This document shows, piece after piece, positions 43,965 through 52,766 of a DNA stretch of 64,000 nucleotides; position 1 is the first letter of the stretch, and each line of letters starts with the position of its first letter. The DNA is from Pseudomonadota bacterium (GTDB taxonomy: Bacteria > Pseudomonadota > Gammaproteobacteria > Burkholderiales > SG8-39), in contig CANGMI010000005.1 of NCBI GenBank assembly GCA_947455195.1, forward strand, positions 254,609 to 318,608, written 5' to 3'. The position numbers and the translations under genes were made by a program. The notes below the pieces were generated by a model that had not been told where the DNA came from, made no database searches, and worked only from the letters and a program-made list of their open reading frames with translations.

Positions 43965-43998
43965 GACCCGACCCGGCGTCGTCAGGCCTGATCGGGTC
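43965..43998. terminator. Hairpin between convergent livF and binding-protein genes
   Basis: GACCCGA (43965-43971) pairs with TCGGGTC (43992-43998); inside lies the palindrome TCAGGCCTGA (43982-43991). It fills the 51-bp convergent gap, so a shared terminator is likely. Three GACCC units in a row precede it. Confidence 0.4.
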
Positions 43999-44012
43999 CA
44001 ATGCCGGTTGCC

Positions 44013-45299
44013 TCAGGCAGGCTTGACGCCCGGGTCACGCACCTCGCGAACCGTATCGATCACCTTGTTCGCCGTCCGCCCGCCGATCTCCACGGCCTCG
44101 GTGATGTAGATGTTCTGGATCGGGTTGTGGGTGACCGGGTCAAAACGGAACGGGCCGCGCGGCGCATTGAACGATACCTTCGTCATCGCTTCGGCGAGCT
44201 TGTCCTTGTTGGAGGTGTCGCCATCAGTGGCCGTGATGGCATCCGCGATCACGCGCGCTGCGGTATAGCCGTAATCGGAGTAGCTGTCCGGATAGGCCTT
44301 GAAACGGGCCCGGTAGTCGGCGACGAACTTGCGGTTCTCGGCATTATCGAGCGTGTCGGTGTAGTGGGTCGAGGTCAGCACGCCGAGCGCGCTCTTGCCC
44401 TGGCCCTCGAAGGTAGCCGGGTCGACGAGGCCTGCGAAGCCAGCCAGGCGGGTCTTGCCCTTCAGGCCCTGCTCGGCAAACTGCTGAACGAAGCGCACCG
44501 AGTCGGTGCCGGGGAAGAAGCCGTAGACCGCCGGCGGGTTCATGGCCCGGATCTCGGTGAGATAAACGCTGAAGTCAGCCGATCCGAGGGGCGGGTAGAT
44601 CTCCTTCAGCACCTTGCCACCCTTGGCCACATAGGCATCACGGAACGAGCGAAGCACGTCACGGCCGCCGGCATAGTCCGACGCCGTGAGAACCATTTCC
44701 CTGGCGACGTTCGCGTACATCCATTCGCCCATCGGGTGGCACAGTTGCCATACCGACAACGAGGTGCGGAACATGTAGGGAATACGCTCCCAGGTGATCG
44801 GGTCGATACCGGCTCCCGAAACCACGAGGAAGGTCTTGGTCTGCTTCACGTAGTTCAGAAGCGCCATCGCCACGTTGCTGGCCTGCGGGCCGCAGATGAG
44901 GTCGACCTTGTCGTTGTCGACCAGCTTGCGTGCCTTTTGCAGACCCACTTGCGGATTGAACTGGTCGTCTTCGCGGATCAGTTCGATCTTGCGCCCGGCG
45001 ATCGAGCCGCCGATGCTGTCGAAATACAGTTGCATGCCCATCCAGTTGGTTTCGGCCGAGGGGGCAACCACGCCACTGAACGCATTGAGAACGCCGATCC
45101 TGATCGGTGCTCGGGTTTGCGAGAGCACGGCTGGTGCCCTGAAGCCGGCAGCCAGCGTGCCGCTGGCCACCGCCGCATTGCGTAGAAACCGGCGTCGGGT
45201 TGCCGAGGTTGCACCCTGGGCGGCGGCAGCCTCGGCGGTGGCGAGGGTGGTATCGGCCTGGCCTGAGGCCATTGGCGCGCTGATCGTGTCTTCTTGCAT
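44013..45299 (-). CDS. Liv-type ABC substrate-binding protein with Tat signal (system 1)
   Basis: Periplasmic branched-chain-amino-acid-class receptor, 428 residues. ATG 45299 has CAGGAGA 5 bp upstream. A twin-arginine signal RRRFLRNAAVASG begins at about residue 35, which is unusual for this class. The mature part starts IRIGVLNAFSG and has the LivK marks LICGPQASNVAMAL, SDYAGGRDVLRSF, GFFPGTDSVRFVQQ and DYGYTAARVIADAI. It is convergent with the fused permease and its ATPases, which lack another binding protein, so it most likely belongs to them. Confidence 0.9.
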   Translation of the reverse strand: MQEDTISAPMASGQADTTLATAEAAAAQGATSATRRRFLRNAAVASGTLAAGFRAPAVLSQTRAPIRIGVLNAFSGVVAPSAETNWMGMQLYFDSIGGSIAGRKIELIREDDQFNPQVGLQKARKLVDNDKVDLICGPQASNVAMALLNYVKQTKTFLVVSGAGIDPITWERIPYMFRTSLSVWQLCHPMGEWMYANVAREMVLTASDYAGGRDVLRSFRDAYVAKGGKVLKEIYPPLGSADFSVYLTEIRAMNPPAVYGFFPGTDSVRFVQQFAEQGLKGKTRLAGFAGLVDPATFEGQGKSALGVLTSTHYTDTLDNAENRKFVADYRARFKAYPDSYSDYGYTAARVIADAITATDGDTSNKDKLAEAMTKVSFNAPRGPFRFDPVTHNPIQNIYITEAVEIGGRTANKVIDTVREVRDPGVKPA

Positions 45300-45399
45300 G
45301 CGTGTCTCCTGGTTGTCGGCGGCTTCATGGGTTGCCGGCGATTGCAACACGCCCACTCCCGACCGCTCGAGAGTCCTTATTCTGCCCTGAACTTGCCGC

Positions 45400-46500
45400 T
45401 CAATCGACTTGCGCGCCCGATCGTTTCACCGCCTCCGACCAGATGCTGATCTGGCTTGCGATGAATCGGGCGAATTGTTCCGGACTTCCGCCCTGCGGGG
45501 TCACGCCCAGTCGGTCGAATGCGCTGCGCACGGCGGGCAGTGACAAGGTTCTCTGCAGTTCCTCGTGGAGACGACGCACCACGGCGGGCGGGGTACCCCG
45601 TGGGGCAAACAGGCCAAACCAGGAGATCACCTCGAAGCCCTCCAGTCCGAGTTCTGCTGCGCTGGGTACATGGGGTAACTGGGGCAGGCGACGTCGATCG
45701 GCCACTGCGAGGATGCGTACCCGGCCGCTTGCCAGATGCTGCTCGAGCGGCGCGAGTTGCTGGAACATGATCTGGAAACGGCCTGCAAGAAAATCGTTGG
45801 TGGCCGGGCCGATGTCCTTGTAGGGGATGTGGATGATGTCCACGCCGGTTGCCGTCTTGAACATCTCGCCGGCGATGTGCAGGGGTGTCGCGTTGCCCGA
45901 GGAACCGAAGTTCAGTCGCCCGGGCTGGGCGCGCGCGAGTTCGATCAGTTCACGCAGGTTGCGGGCTGGCACCGACGGGTGCACGGCCACCAGAAACGGT
46001 GCGGTGGTCGCAAGGCCGATGGGCTCGAAGTCGCGGACCGGGTCGTAGCGCAGGTTTGGGTACAGGCTGGGTCCGATCGCCATGGTCGAGGTGGCGCCCA
46101 GGAGCAGGGTGTAGCCATCGGCCGTCGCACGTGCGACCCCTTCGGCACCCAGGGTGCCCCCGGCGCCCACCCGGTTCTCGATCACCACTGTTTGCGCCAG
46201 ACCCTCGCTCATCGCCTGCCCCATGATGCGGGCGAGCACGTCGGGCGGTCCCCCGGCGCCGAAGGGCACCACCAGCCTGATCGATCGCGTCGGCCAGTCG
46301 GTCATCGGCGAGGAGGATGCCTGGGGAGCTTGCATCGGCGGTGTCGACTGGCTCGATTGCGCTCGTGCCGGTCCGCTCGGGCACGCCAGCGCGATCTGGA
46401 TCAACAAGGTCAGGGTGCAAGTGAAGAGGGCGGCATGCCGCGACTGACCCGCCGGGTCGCGGGTGCCGGTCATGCATCGAGGGCCTGTCGGGTAGCGCAT
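45400..46500 (-). CDS. Bug-family binding protein (6)
   Basis: Periplasmic receptor, 366 residues from ATG 46500 (GGAGA 10 bp upstream); ATG 46473 is an alternative. The signal core TCTLTLLIQIALAC could also be read as a lipobox-like LALAC, so lipidation is possible. Marks: SIRLVVPFGAGGPPDVLAR, ENRVGAGGTLGAE and IHIPYKDIGPA. It lies upstream of the Tat-type Liv receptor on the same strand but 100 bp apart, so a common transcript is uncertain. Confidence 0.9.
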   Translation of the reverse strand: MRYPTGPRCMTGTRDPAGQSRHAALFTCTLTLLIQIALACPSGPARAQSSQSTPPMQAPQASSSPMTDWPTRSIRLVVPFGAGGPPDVLARIMGQAMSEGLAQTVVIENRVGAGGTLGAEGVARATADGYTLLLGATSTMAIGPSLYPNLRYDPVRDFEPIGLATTAPFLVAVHPSVPARNLRELIELARAQPGRLNFGSSGNATPLHIAGEMFKTATGVDIIHIPYKDIGPATNDFLAGRFQIMFQQLAPLEQHLASGRVRILAVADRRRLPQLPHVPSAAELGLEGFEVISWFGLFAPRGTPPAVVRRLHEELQRTLSLPAVRSAFDRLGVTPQGGSPEQFARFIASQISIWSEAVKRSGAQVD

Positions 46501-46673
46501 GGCTCGGGTGTCTCCGTGTCGGCGACCCGTCGAACATCGGACGGGGCGCAGGACTCGAAACAGGTTAGCATTTCAGCCTCGCTGCCGGTCATGGCGCCCG
46601 GCGGTTGCTGGGGCGAGCCGACCTGTGTCCGGCTTGTCCTGTCCGGATGCACCTCTCGCCTGCTCATCTGCTC

Positions 46674-49100
46674 ATGGATCACGATATCGCCCGAGCCCGA
46701 CCCCTTTCGACGACGGGCGTAGGGGCTTCGCTACCGCGCAAGGAAGACCGCCGGTTTCTGGCCGGAGAGGGTGAATTCGTCGGCAACATCAAGCTACCCG
46801 GGATGCTGCATGTTGCCTTTGCCCGGTCTGCTGTTGCGCACGGCAGGGTTCTCGCGATCCACAAGCCGGCCGGTTTCGAAGGTGCGGTCTTCACGATGGC
46901 CGACCTCGAGGCAGGCAGCCCACCCGTAGGGCCGATTCGCGTGCTCTCGAGCCTGCCCGGTTTCAAGCCGTCGAGCCAGTGGCCGCTCGCCCGTGACAAG
47001 GTGCGTCAGGTCGGCGAGCCGATCGCGATGTGCGTGGCTGCCACTCGCGCCGAGGCCGAGGACATTGCCGATGCGGTCGTGGTCGACATCGAGGACCTGC
47101 CGGCTGTGGTTGACATGCTCCAGGCGCGTGATGCCCCCCCGGCTCTCGTGCACGAGGAGTGGGGCGACAACATCTTTCTCGAAACGCTCGTTGAAGGGGG
47201 GTTGAAGGGGGATGAGTTCGAGGCTCTGAAGGGCAGCGCTGCGGTCAAGGTTCACCGGCGCCTGCGCACGGCGCGCCAGTCGATGGCGCCGATGGAAGGG
47301 CGCGGTGTTGTATGTACCTGGAACACCCGGCTCGATCAGCTCGAGATGTACACCGCGGCTCAGATGCCGCACATCAATCGTGCCGGCCTGTCGGAGACCC
47401 TCGGTATCGATCAGGCGAGCATCCGCGTCATTGCCCCCGATGTGGGGGGCGGCTTCGGTTACAAGGGCATTCTGCTGCCCGAGGAGATCTGCCTCGCCTG
47501 GCTCACGCGGCATATCGGTCGTCCGGTGAAGTGGATCGAAGACCGCCGCGAGCAGCTCATCGCCAACACCAATTGCCGGGAACATCACTACGACATCACC
47601 GTGTATGCCGATGCGAGGGGGCGCCTTCTCGCCATCGATTGCGACTCGGTGATCGACTCGGGGGCCTATTCGTCCTATCCCTTCAGCGCCTGTCTCGAGG
47701 CGGCGCAGGTTGGCTCGATCCTGCCCGGCCCGTACAAGATGGAAGCTTTTCGCTGCCGCACCTGGTCAGTCTCGACCAACAAACCGCCCATCCTGCCCTA
47801 CCGCGGCGTGGCCCGCGCAGGGGTCTGCTTTGCGATCGAGACCCTGATCGATGCCGCGGCGCTTGCTGCCGGCGTCGAACCGCACGAGGCTCGCCTTGCG
47901 AGTCTCATCGAACCCGACGAGATGCCCTACGACAACATCACCCGCAAGCATTTCGACTCGGGTGACTATCCGGAGGCCATCCGGCGTGCGATGGAGGCTA
48001 TCGACCTGCCGGCATGGCGGGCGCGTCAGGGAACACCCGAGCCCGATGGTCGCCTCATTGGCGTCGGTCATGCCGTCTTCTGCGAACAGGCAGCCCACGG
48101 CACTTCGGTCTACTACGGCTGGGGCATTCCGATGGTGCCCGGCCATGAACAGTGCGGTGCGCGCATGACCCCCGATGGCAGGCTCGAACTGCGTATTGGC
48201 GCCCAGTCGCACGGGCAGAGCCTCGAGACCACCCTCGCGCAAGTCGCCAACGAAATCCTCGGCATCGACCCGGCCCATGTGCGCCTCGTGCATGGAGACA
48301 CCGGGGTGACGCCGTACTCGACTGGCACCTGGGGTTCGCGCTCCATGGTGATGTCGGGCGGGGCCGTGGCCGAGGCCTGTACGCTGATGGTCGAGCGGGT
48401 TCGTGACATTGCGGCGCATCTCTTCCAGGTACCTCTGGACCAGGTCGTGCTCGCCCAGGGCCGCGTGAGCGATCGCGCCGGCGTCCAGAGCCTCACGCTC
48501 GCCGAACTGGCGCATGTCTGGTATCGCCAGCCACAACGATTGCCGCCCGGAGTGAACCCGGCTGGTCTCGAAGTGATCGGGGGGTACAAGGCGCGCGTCG
48601 ATACCGGTACCTTCAGCTATGCCTGTCATGCGGTGGCGGTGGCCGTTGACCCGGGGACCGGCGCGGTGGAACTGCTCGATTACGTCATCGTCGAGGACGC
48701 CGGCACGCTGGTGAATCCGATGGTGGTCGATGGCCAGATCTATGGTGGCACTGCACAGGGTATCGGCACGGCGCTCTTCGAGGAGATGCGCTACGACAGT
48801 CAGGGGCAGCCATTGGCCTCGACACTGGCCGACTACATGCTGCCGGGCGCAACCGAAGTGCCTGCCCCGCGCATCATCCACATGGAAACACGGTCGCCCT
48901 ACACGACCTTTGGCCAGAAGGGGATGGGCGAGGGTGGGGCGATTGCGCCCGGAGCGGCTATCGCGAACGCGGTCAATGATGCCTTGCGTCCGCTGGGTGC
49001 AGAACTGACCGAACTGCCGATGTCACCCCGGCGCGTGATGGCTGCCATCGCTGCTGCCGGTTCGGCTGCCGGCGCAGTAGCCGGGAGGGGCGCAGCATGA
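46674..49100 (+). CDS. Molybdenum hydroxylase large subunit (xanthine-dehydrogenase/CoxL family)
   Basis: Molybdopterin-binding subunit, 808 residues from ATG 46674; ATG 46647 is also possible and neither has a strong ribosome site. Family order is clear: SLPRKEDRRFLAGEGEFV, VGEPIAMCVA, PDVGGGFGYKG, PYRGVARAG, SHGQSLETT, GTWGSRSM and the catalytic glutamate in GQKGMGEGGAIAPGAA. The AYRCSFR loop of true CO dehydrogenase is absent; PYRGVARAG replaces the PYRGAGRPE usual in relatives. It is therefore a hydroxylase of a heterocycle, aldehyde or similar compound, not a CO dehydrogenase. The FAD and [2Fe-2S] subunits follow, giving the order large-medium-small. Confidence 0.92.
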   Translation: MDHDIARARPLSTTGVGASLPRKEDRRFLAGEGEFVGNIKLPGMLHVAFARSAVAHGRVLAIHKPAGFEGAVFTMADLEAGSPPVGPIRVLSSLPGFKPSSQWPLARDKVRQVGEPIAMCVAATRAEAEDIADAVVVDIEDLPAVVDMLQARDAPPALVHEEWGDNIFLETLVEGGLKGDEFEALKGSAAVKVHRRLRTARQSMAPMEGRGVVCTWNTRLDQLEMYTAAQMPHINRAGLSETLGIDQASIRVIAPDVGGGFGYKGILLPEEICLAWLTRHIGRPVKWIEDRREQLIANTNCREHHYDITVYADARGRLLAIDCDSVIDSGAYSSYPFSACLEAAQVGSILPGPYKMEAFRCRTWSVSTNKPPILPYRGVARAGVCFAIETLIDAAALAAGVEPHEARLASLIEPDEMPYDNITRKHFDSGDYPEAIRRAMEAIDLPAWRARQGTPEPDGRLIGVGHAVFCEQAAHGTSVYYGWGIPMVPGHEQCGARMTPDGRLELRIGAQSHGQSLETTLAQVANEILGIDPAHVRLVHGDTGVTPYSTGTWGSRSMVMSGGAVAEACTLMVERVRDIAAHLFQVPLDQVVLAQGRVSDRAGVQSLTLAELAHVWYRQPQRLPPGVNPAGLEVIGGYKARVDTGTFSYACHAVAVAVDPGTGAVELLDYVIVEDAGTLVNPMVVDGQIYGGTAQGIGTALFEEMRYDSQGQPLASTLADYMLPGATEVPAPRIIHMETRSPYTTFGQKGMGEGGAIAPGAAIANAVNDALRPLGAELTELPMSPRRVMAAIAAAGSAAGAVAGRGAA

Positions 49101-49945
49101 AGGCGCCGGCATTCGATTTCACGCAGGCGCAGAGCGTTCCCGACGCCGTTGCGCTTCTGGCTGACACGGCCCGGTTTACCAAGCCGCTGGCGGGTGGTCA
49201 GTCGCTCGGGCCGATGCTCAACTTGCGGGTCGCGTTTCCCGAGCACCTGATCGGTGTGCGTCAGATCGAGGCCTTGCGGCACGCCTTCATCGATCCGGCC
49301 AACGGTGAACTCGTGCTTGGTGCTGCGGTGCGCCACGCGCAGATCGAGGATGGTCTGATCCCCGATGTCACGCGGGGTCTGCTCGCCCACGTGGCGGCCA
49401 ATATCGCCTACCGGGCGGTGCGCAATCGGGGTACGGTCGGTGGCAGCCTCGCCCATGCCGATCCGGCGGCTGACTGGGTCAATACCATGCCGCTCCTGGG
49501 GGCCCGTATCGTGGTGGCCGGCCCCGATGGCGAGCGCGAGATCGATGCGCGCACCTTCATGACCGGGCCGTTCACGACAGCGCTCGACGAACCGGAGTTG
49601 CTCGTGGCCGTGCGGGTGCCCGCATTGAGCGATGCAGCGCGCTGGGCCTACGTGAAGTTCTGCCGCAAACCGGGCGAATTTGCCGAAGCCGTGGGCGGGG
49701 TTCTGATCGACCGTCCTCGGGCCGTCGGGCGACTCCTCATCGGGGCGACTGACGGTGCCCCTGTGGTTCTCGAGGCACCGACCGAACTCCTGGCGGCTTC
49801 CTCGACCGACAGTCAGGTCGCAGAGCACTGGACCGATGATCGCTTGCGTGCCGCGATCAATGCTGCCGGCATCGGCCATGACCCCTATGTCGCCCAGTTG
49901 CACCTCACGATGGCCCGCCGGGCGATCGTTGCCGCGCTGGCCTGA
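49097..49945 (+). CDS. Molybdenum hydroxylase FAD-binding medium subunit (CoxM type)
   Basis: 282 residues, start overlapping the large-subunit stop by 4 bp. FAD contacts: LAGGQSLGPML near residue 35-45 and RNRGTVGGSLAHADPAAD, the pattern shared by xanthine dehydrogenase and CODH medium subunits. The C-terminal CO-dehydrogenase flavoprotein domain (KFCRKPGEFAEA) is present. It passes electrons from the iron-sulfur subunit to the acceptor. Confidence 0.92.
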   Translation: MKAPAFDFTQAQSVPDAVALLADTARFTKPLAGGQSLGPMLNLRVAFPEHLIGVRQIEALRHAFIDPANGELVLGAAVRHAQIEDGLIPDVTRGLLAHVAANIAYRAVRNRGTVGGSLAHADPAADWVNTMPLLGARIVVAGPDGEREIDARTFMTGPFTTALDEPELLVAVRVPALSDAARWAYVKFCRKPGEFAEAVGGVLIDRPRAVGRLLIGATDGAPVVLEAPTELLAASSTDSQVAEHWTDDRLRAAINAAGIGHDPYVAQLHLTMARRAIVAALA

Positions 49946-49967
49946 CCACTTATCCAGACGACGCTCC

Positions 49968-50486
49968 ATGACCACCATCCGACTCACCGTCAACGGCCAA
50001 CCCATCGAGGCCGAGGTTCAGCCACGAACTCATCTGGCCGACTTCCTGCGCGAACAGCAATTGCTCACCGGCACCAATCTGGGCTGTGAACACGGCATTT
50101 GCGGTGCATGCACGCTCGAAATCGATGGTGCACCGGCGCGATCCTGCATCACTTACGCCATCGATTGCGAAGGCGCCAGCATCCGAACCATCGAGGGGTT
50201 TGATGGCGACGCACCGATGGCTGCGCTTCGCGCCGCCTTTTCGACCGAGCACGCGCTCCAGTGCGGTTACTGCACGCCAGGCATGCTGGTGACCGCACGT
50301 GACATCGTGACCCGCTTGCCGGGTGCGCCTGAAGCACGCATCCGCAAGGAATTGTCGGGGAATCTGTGTCGCTGCACCGGTTATGCGGGTATTGTGCGGG
50401 CGATTCGTGCAGTCATGGCACAGTCCGGGACGCCATCTGGCCCGGGCCTTGCTTCAGTCCGACCTGTCGCCCCAACAGCCCCTTGA
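49968..50486 (+). CDS. Molybdenum hydroxylase [2Fe-2S] small subunit (CoxS type)
   Basis: 172 residues with both clusters: plant-ferredoxin-like C40, C45, C48, C60 (GCEHGICGACT) and the helical C99, C102, C134, C136 (QCGYCTPGM and NLCRCTGY). All eight ligands are present. ATG 49968 lies 22 bp after the medium-subunit stop. The last 20 residues after MAQSG are proline-rich and not conserved in the family. Confidence 0.95.
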   Translation: MTTIRLTVNGQPIEAEVQPRTHLADFLREQQLLTGTNLGCEHGICGACTLEIDGAPARSCITYAIDCEGASIRTIEGFDGDAPMAALRAAFSTEHALQCGYCTPGMLVTARDIVTRLPGAPEARIRKELSGNLCRCTGYAGIVRAIRAVMAQSGTPSGPGLASVRPVAPTAP

Positions 50487-50563
50487 ACGGCCGCTTTCCC
50501 ATCCCTCTTGATCGCGCTACGGGTCTGCCTGGCGAGGTCGGATGCCTTTCGGTCGCGCGAGAG

Positions 50564-50585
50564 GCGGCGTCGAGATCTGCGCCGC
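50564..50585 (+). terminator. Hairpin behind the molybdenum hydroxylase genes
   Basis: GCGGCG/CGCCGC stem with a 10-base loop; a TTTTT run follows 16 bp later (50602-50606). It lies 46 bp before the next binding-protein gene, so it could be a weak terminator or attenuator between the two operons. Confidence 0.3.
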
Positions 50586-50631
50586 TGTGGCCTTCTGCCT
50601 GTTTTTCAATTCCTCTACGGAGATCGTTTCC

Positions 50632-51822
50632 ATGCGCCTTCTGAAACCTGCCTTGATTGCGGTCGCTGCCCTGGCCGCCCTGTCGCGGCCCGCGCTCGCC
50701 GACGACGTCATTCGCATTGGCGCGCCACTCGCGCTCACGGGCGGCCTGGCCGACGAGGGCAAGAAGCAGCAGATGGCCTACAGTCTGTGGCTGAAGCGCG
50801 TGAATGCCGCGGGCGGCATTGACGTGGCGGGCAAGAAGATGAAGGTCGAGATGATCGAAATCGATTATCAGACCGATGAGAAGCGCGCGCAGCAGATCGC
50901 CGAGCGCATGATTACCCAGGACAAGGTCGACTTCCTGACGGCACCGTTTGGCTCCGGCCATACCAAAGTGGTGGCCGGTGTGGCCGAGCGCTACGGCGTG
51001 CCGCTGATGGCCGCCGTGGCTTCGAGCGAGTCGGTCTTCAACCAGGGCTACAAGTTCCTTTTCGGCACCCTGGCACCGAATGGTGGCATCACCGAAAACA
51101 TGGCCATCATGTTCTCCAAGGCGATCCCGGGCACGAAGAAGATAGCCATTCTGGGTCGGGAAGACGTGTTTCCGAAGTCGATGGCCGTCGAGATGAAGGC
51201 CTCGGCCGAGCGGGCAGGCCTTCAGGTGGTTTACAACGAGACCTATCCGGTCGGCACGCTCGATCACGCGACCGCGCTCTCGAAGATGAAGTCGACCCAG
51301 CCCGACTGGATCTACATCACCGGCTACAGCCAGGATCTCATCCTGGCCCGCAAGCAGATGGTCGATCTCAAGGTGACAGCACCGATCGTGACGATGCTCA
51401 CCGGCCCCTCGTACCAGGAGTACATCAACGCCCTCGGCCCGATGGCCAACGGCGTGAGCAGTGCTTCGTGGTGGCACCAGTCGGCCAACTTCAAGTCAAA
51501 CGATGTCTTTGGCTCGACCGACGTTTTCGTGAAGGATTTCGTAGGCACCTTCAAGGCTGACCCCGACTACGTCGGTGCTTCCTCGGCCGCTGCCCTCATC
51601 GCCCTGCAGAAGGCGATCGAGAAGGCGGGCACCACCGACAAGGCCAAGGTGCGTGATGCCCTGGCCAGCCTCGAGATCGTCACCTTCTACGGTCCCATCA
51701 AATTCGGTGCCAATGGCATGAACCAGGGCCGCGACCTGCCGATCATCCAGGTGCAGAACGGCAAGGTCGTGCCGCTCTACCCCGATCCCATCAAGCAGGG
51801 CACCCTGCAGGCTGTCCGCTGA
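50632..51822 (+). CDS. livK: Liv-type ABC substrate-binding protein (system 2)
   Basis: Periplasmic receptor, 396 residues, with a normal Sec signal (MRLLKPALIAVAALAALSR, cleavage near ALADD). Marks: VIRIGAPLALTGGLADEG, FLTAPFGSGHTKVVAGVAERYGVP, ILGREDVFPKSMA and a C-terminal QGRDLPIIQVQNGKVVPLYP. It heads the second Liv system; a strong terminator directly behind it explains how the receptor can be made in excess over the membrane subunits. The molybdenum hydroxylase upstream suggests that the ligand is that enzyme's substrate (inference). Confidence 0.92.
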   Translation: MRLLKPALIAVAALAALSRPALADDVIRIGAPLALTGGLADEGKKQQMAYSLWLKRVNAAGGIDVAGKKMKVEMIEIDYQTDEKRAQQIAERMITQDKVDFLTAPFGSGHTKVVAGVAERYGVPLMAAVASSESVFNQGYKFLFGTLAPNGGITENMAIMFSKAIPGTKKIAILGREDVFPKSMAVEMKASAERAGLQVVYNETYPVGTLDHATALSKMKSTQPDWIYITGYSQDLILARKQMVDLKVTAPIVTMLTGPSYQEYINALGPMANGVSSASWWHQSANFKSNDVFGSTDVFVKDFVGTFKADPDYVGASSAAALIALQKAIEKAGTTDKAKVRDALASLEIVTFYGPIKFGANGMNQGRDLPIIQVQNGKVVPLYPDPIKQGTLQAVR

Positions 51823-51844
51823 TCGTCTTCTCGGACTGACATCT

Positions 51845-51876
51845 CCGGTGCGGGGCCCCATCGGGCCTCGCGCCGG
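51845..51876 (+). terminator. Strong intra-operon terminator between binding-protein and permease genes
   Basis: A 14-bp stem (51845-51858 with 51863-51876, two G-U pairs, no mismatch) closed by the tetraloop CATC and followed by TTTGCGTTTC. It sits 22 bp after the receptor stop and 26 bp before the LivH start. This is the classical arrangement for partial termination that lowers permease and ATPase expression. Confidence 0.75.
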
Positions 51877-51902
51877 TTTGCGTTTCATCACTCCCGGACA
51901 CC

Positions 51903-52766
51903 ATGTTCCTCGATCCGCAGATTCTCGCCAACGGGTTGATGCTGGGCGCGCTCTATGCCTGTATCGCCGTCGGGTTTTCGCTCGTGTGGGGCGTCCTCAA
52001 CGTCATCAACATGATGCATGGCTCGCTCATCATCCTGAGCGGGTACCTCACCTTCTTTGCCTGGTTGCACCTCAAGGTGAACCCTTTTCTGATGCTGCTG
52101 GTGGTCTCGCCGCTGCTCTTCGCCTTCGGCTACGCGCTGCAGTACGGCCTCATCAACCGGGTGGTCTCGAGGCCGGTGCTCACGACACTGACGCTCACCT
52201 TCGGCCTCGACATGATTCTGTACAACCTCATGAACGTGGTGTTCGAAGCGACGCCGCGTCGAATCACGCTTGATCTGGGCAGTCTGTCAATGGGTGATGT
52301 CGTGTTGCCCAACGATCGGCTCTTCGCCATGTTTCTCGCACTGGGGCTCACCCTGCTGCTCTTCTGGGTGATGCGCACTTCACGCGCGGGGCGGGCTATC
52401 GTCGCGGTGCGCATGGACCGCGACGCTGCAGCGCTCATGGGCATTCCGATTCGTCAGGTCTATGCCATGACCTTTGCCATCGGTGCGCTGATGGCCGGTG
52501 CCTGTGGGGTGCTCCTCGCAATTACCTTCCCGGTGACCACCAACATTTCCGGTCTTCTGCTCGGCAAGGCCTTCGTCGTGTGCGTGATCGGGGGCCTTGG
52601 CAGTGTGCCTGGCGCGCTGGTGGGTGGGCTTGCGCTGGGCCTCATCGAGAGTTACACCGGCACCTGGTGGGGACCGCAGACCGCGGTGCTTCTCGGCTTC
52701 GTCCTGATGATCGTGCTCCTCATGACCCGCCCCACCGGCCTTCTCGGAAAGGCAGGCTACGAATGA
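51903..52766 (+). CDS. livH: ABC permease, LivH type (system 2)
   Basis: 287 residues, eight or so membrane segments. N-terminus ILANGLMLGALYACIAVGFSL and MMHGSLIILSGYLTF are typical, and the coupling region is AVRMDRDAAALMGIP. Its stop overlaps the LivM start by 4 bp. Transcription from the receptor gene must read through the terminator at 51845-51876. Confidence 0.93.
   Translation: MFLDPQILANGLMLGALYACIAVGFSLVWGVLNVINMMHGSLIILSGYLTFFAWLHLKVNPFLMLLVVSPLLFAFGYALQYGLINRVVSRPVLTTLTLTFGLDMILYNLMNVVFEATPRRITLDLGSLSMGDVVLPNDRLFAMFLALGLTLLLFWVMRTSRAGRAIVAVRMDRDAAALMGIPIRQVYAMTFAIGALMAGACGVLLAITFPVTTNISGLLLGKAFVVCVIGGLGSVPGALVGGLALGLIESYTGTWWGPQTAVLLGFVLMIVLLMTRPTGLLGKAGYE

Noticed and set aside
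43960-43976. GACCC triplet as a regulator-binding repeat array
   Set aside because: It is part of the convergent hairpin and lies between two stop codons, not upstream of a gene.
46674-50486. Carbon monoxide dehydrogenase (CoxLMS)
   Set aside because: The large subunit lacks the AYRCSFR active-site loop and the gene order is large-medium-small rather than medium-small-large; a general molybdenum hydroxylase is the better call.
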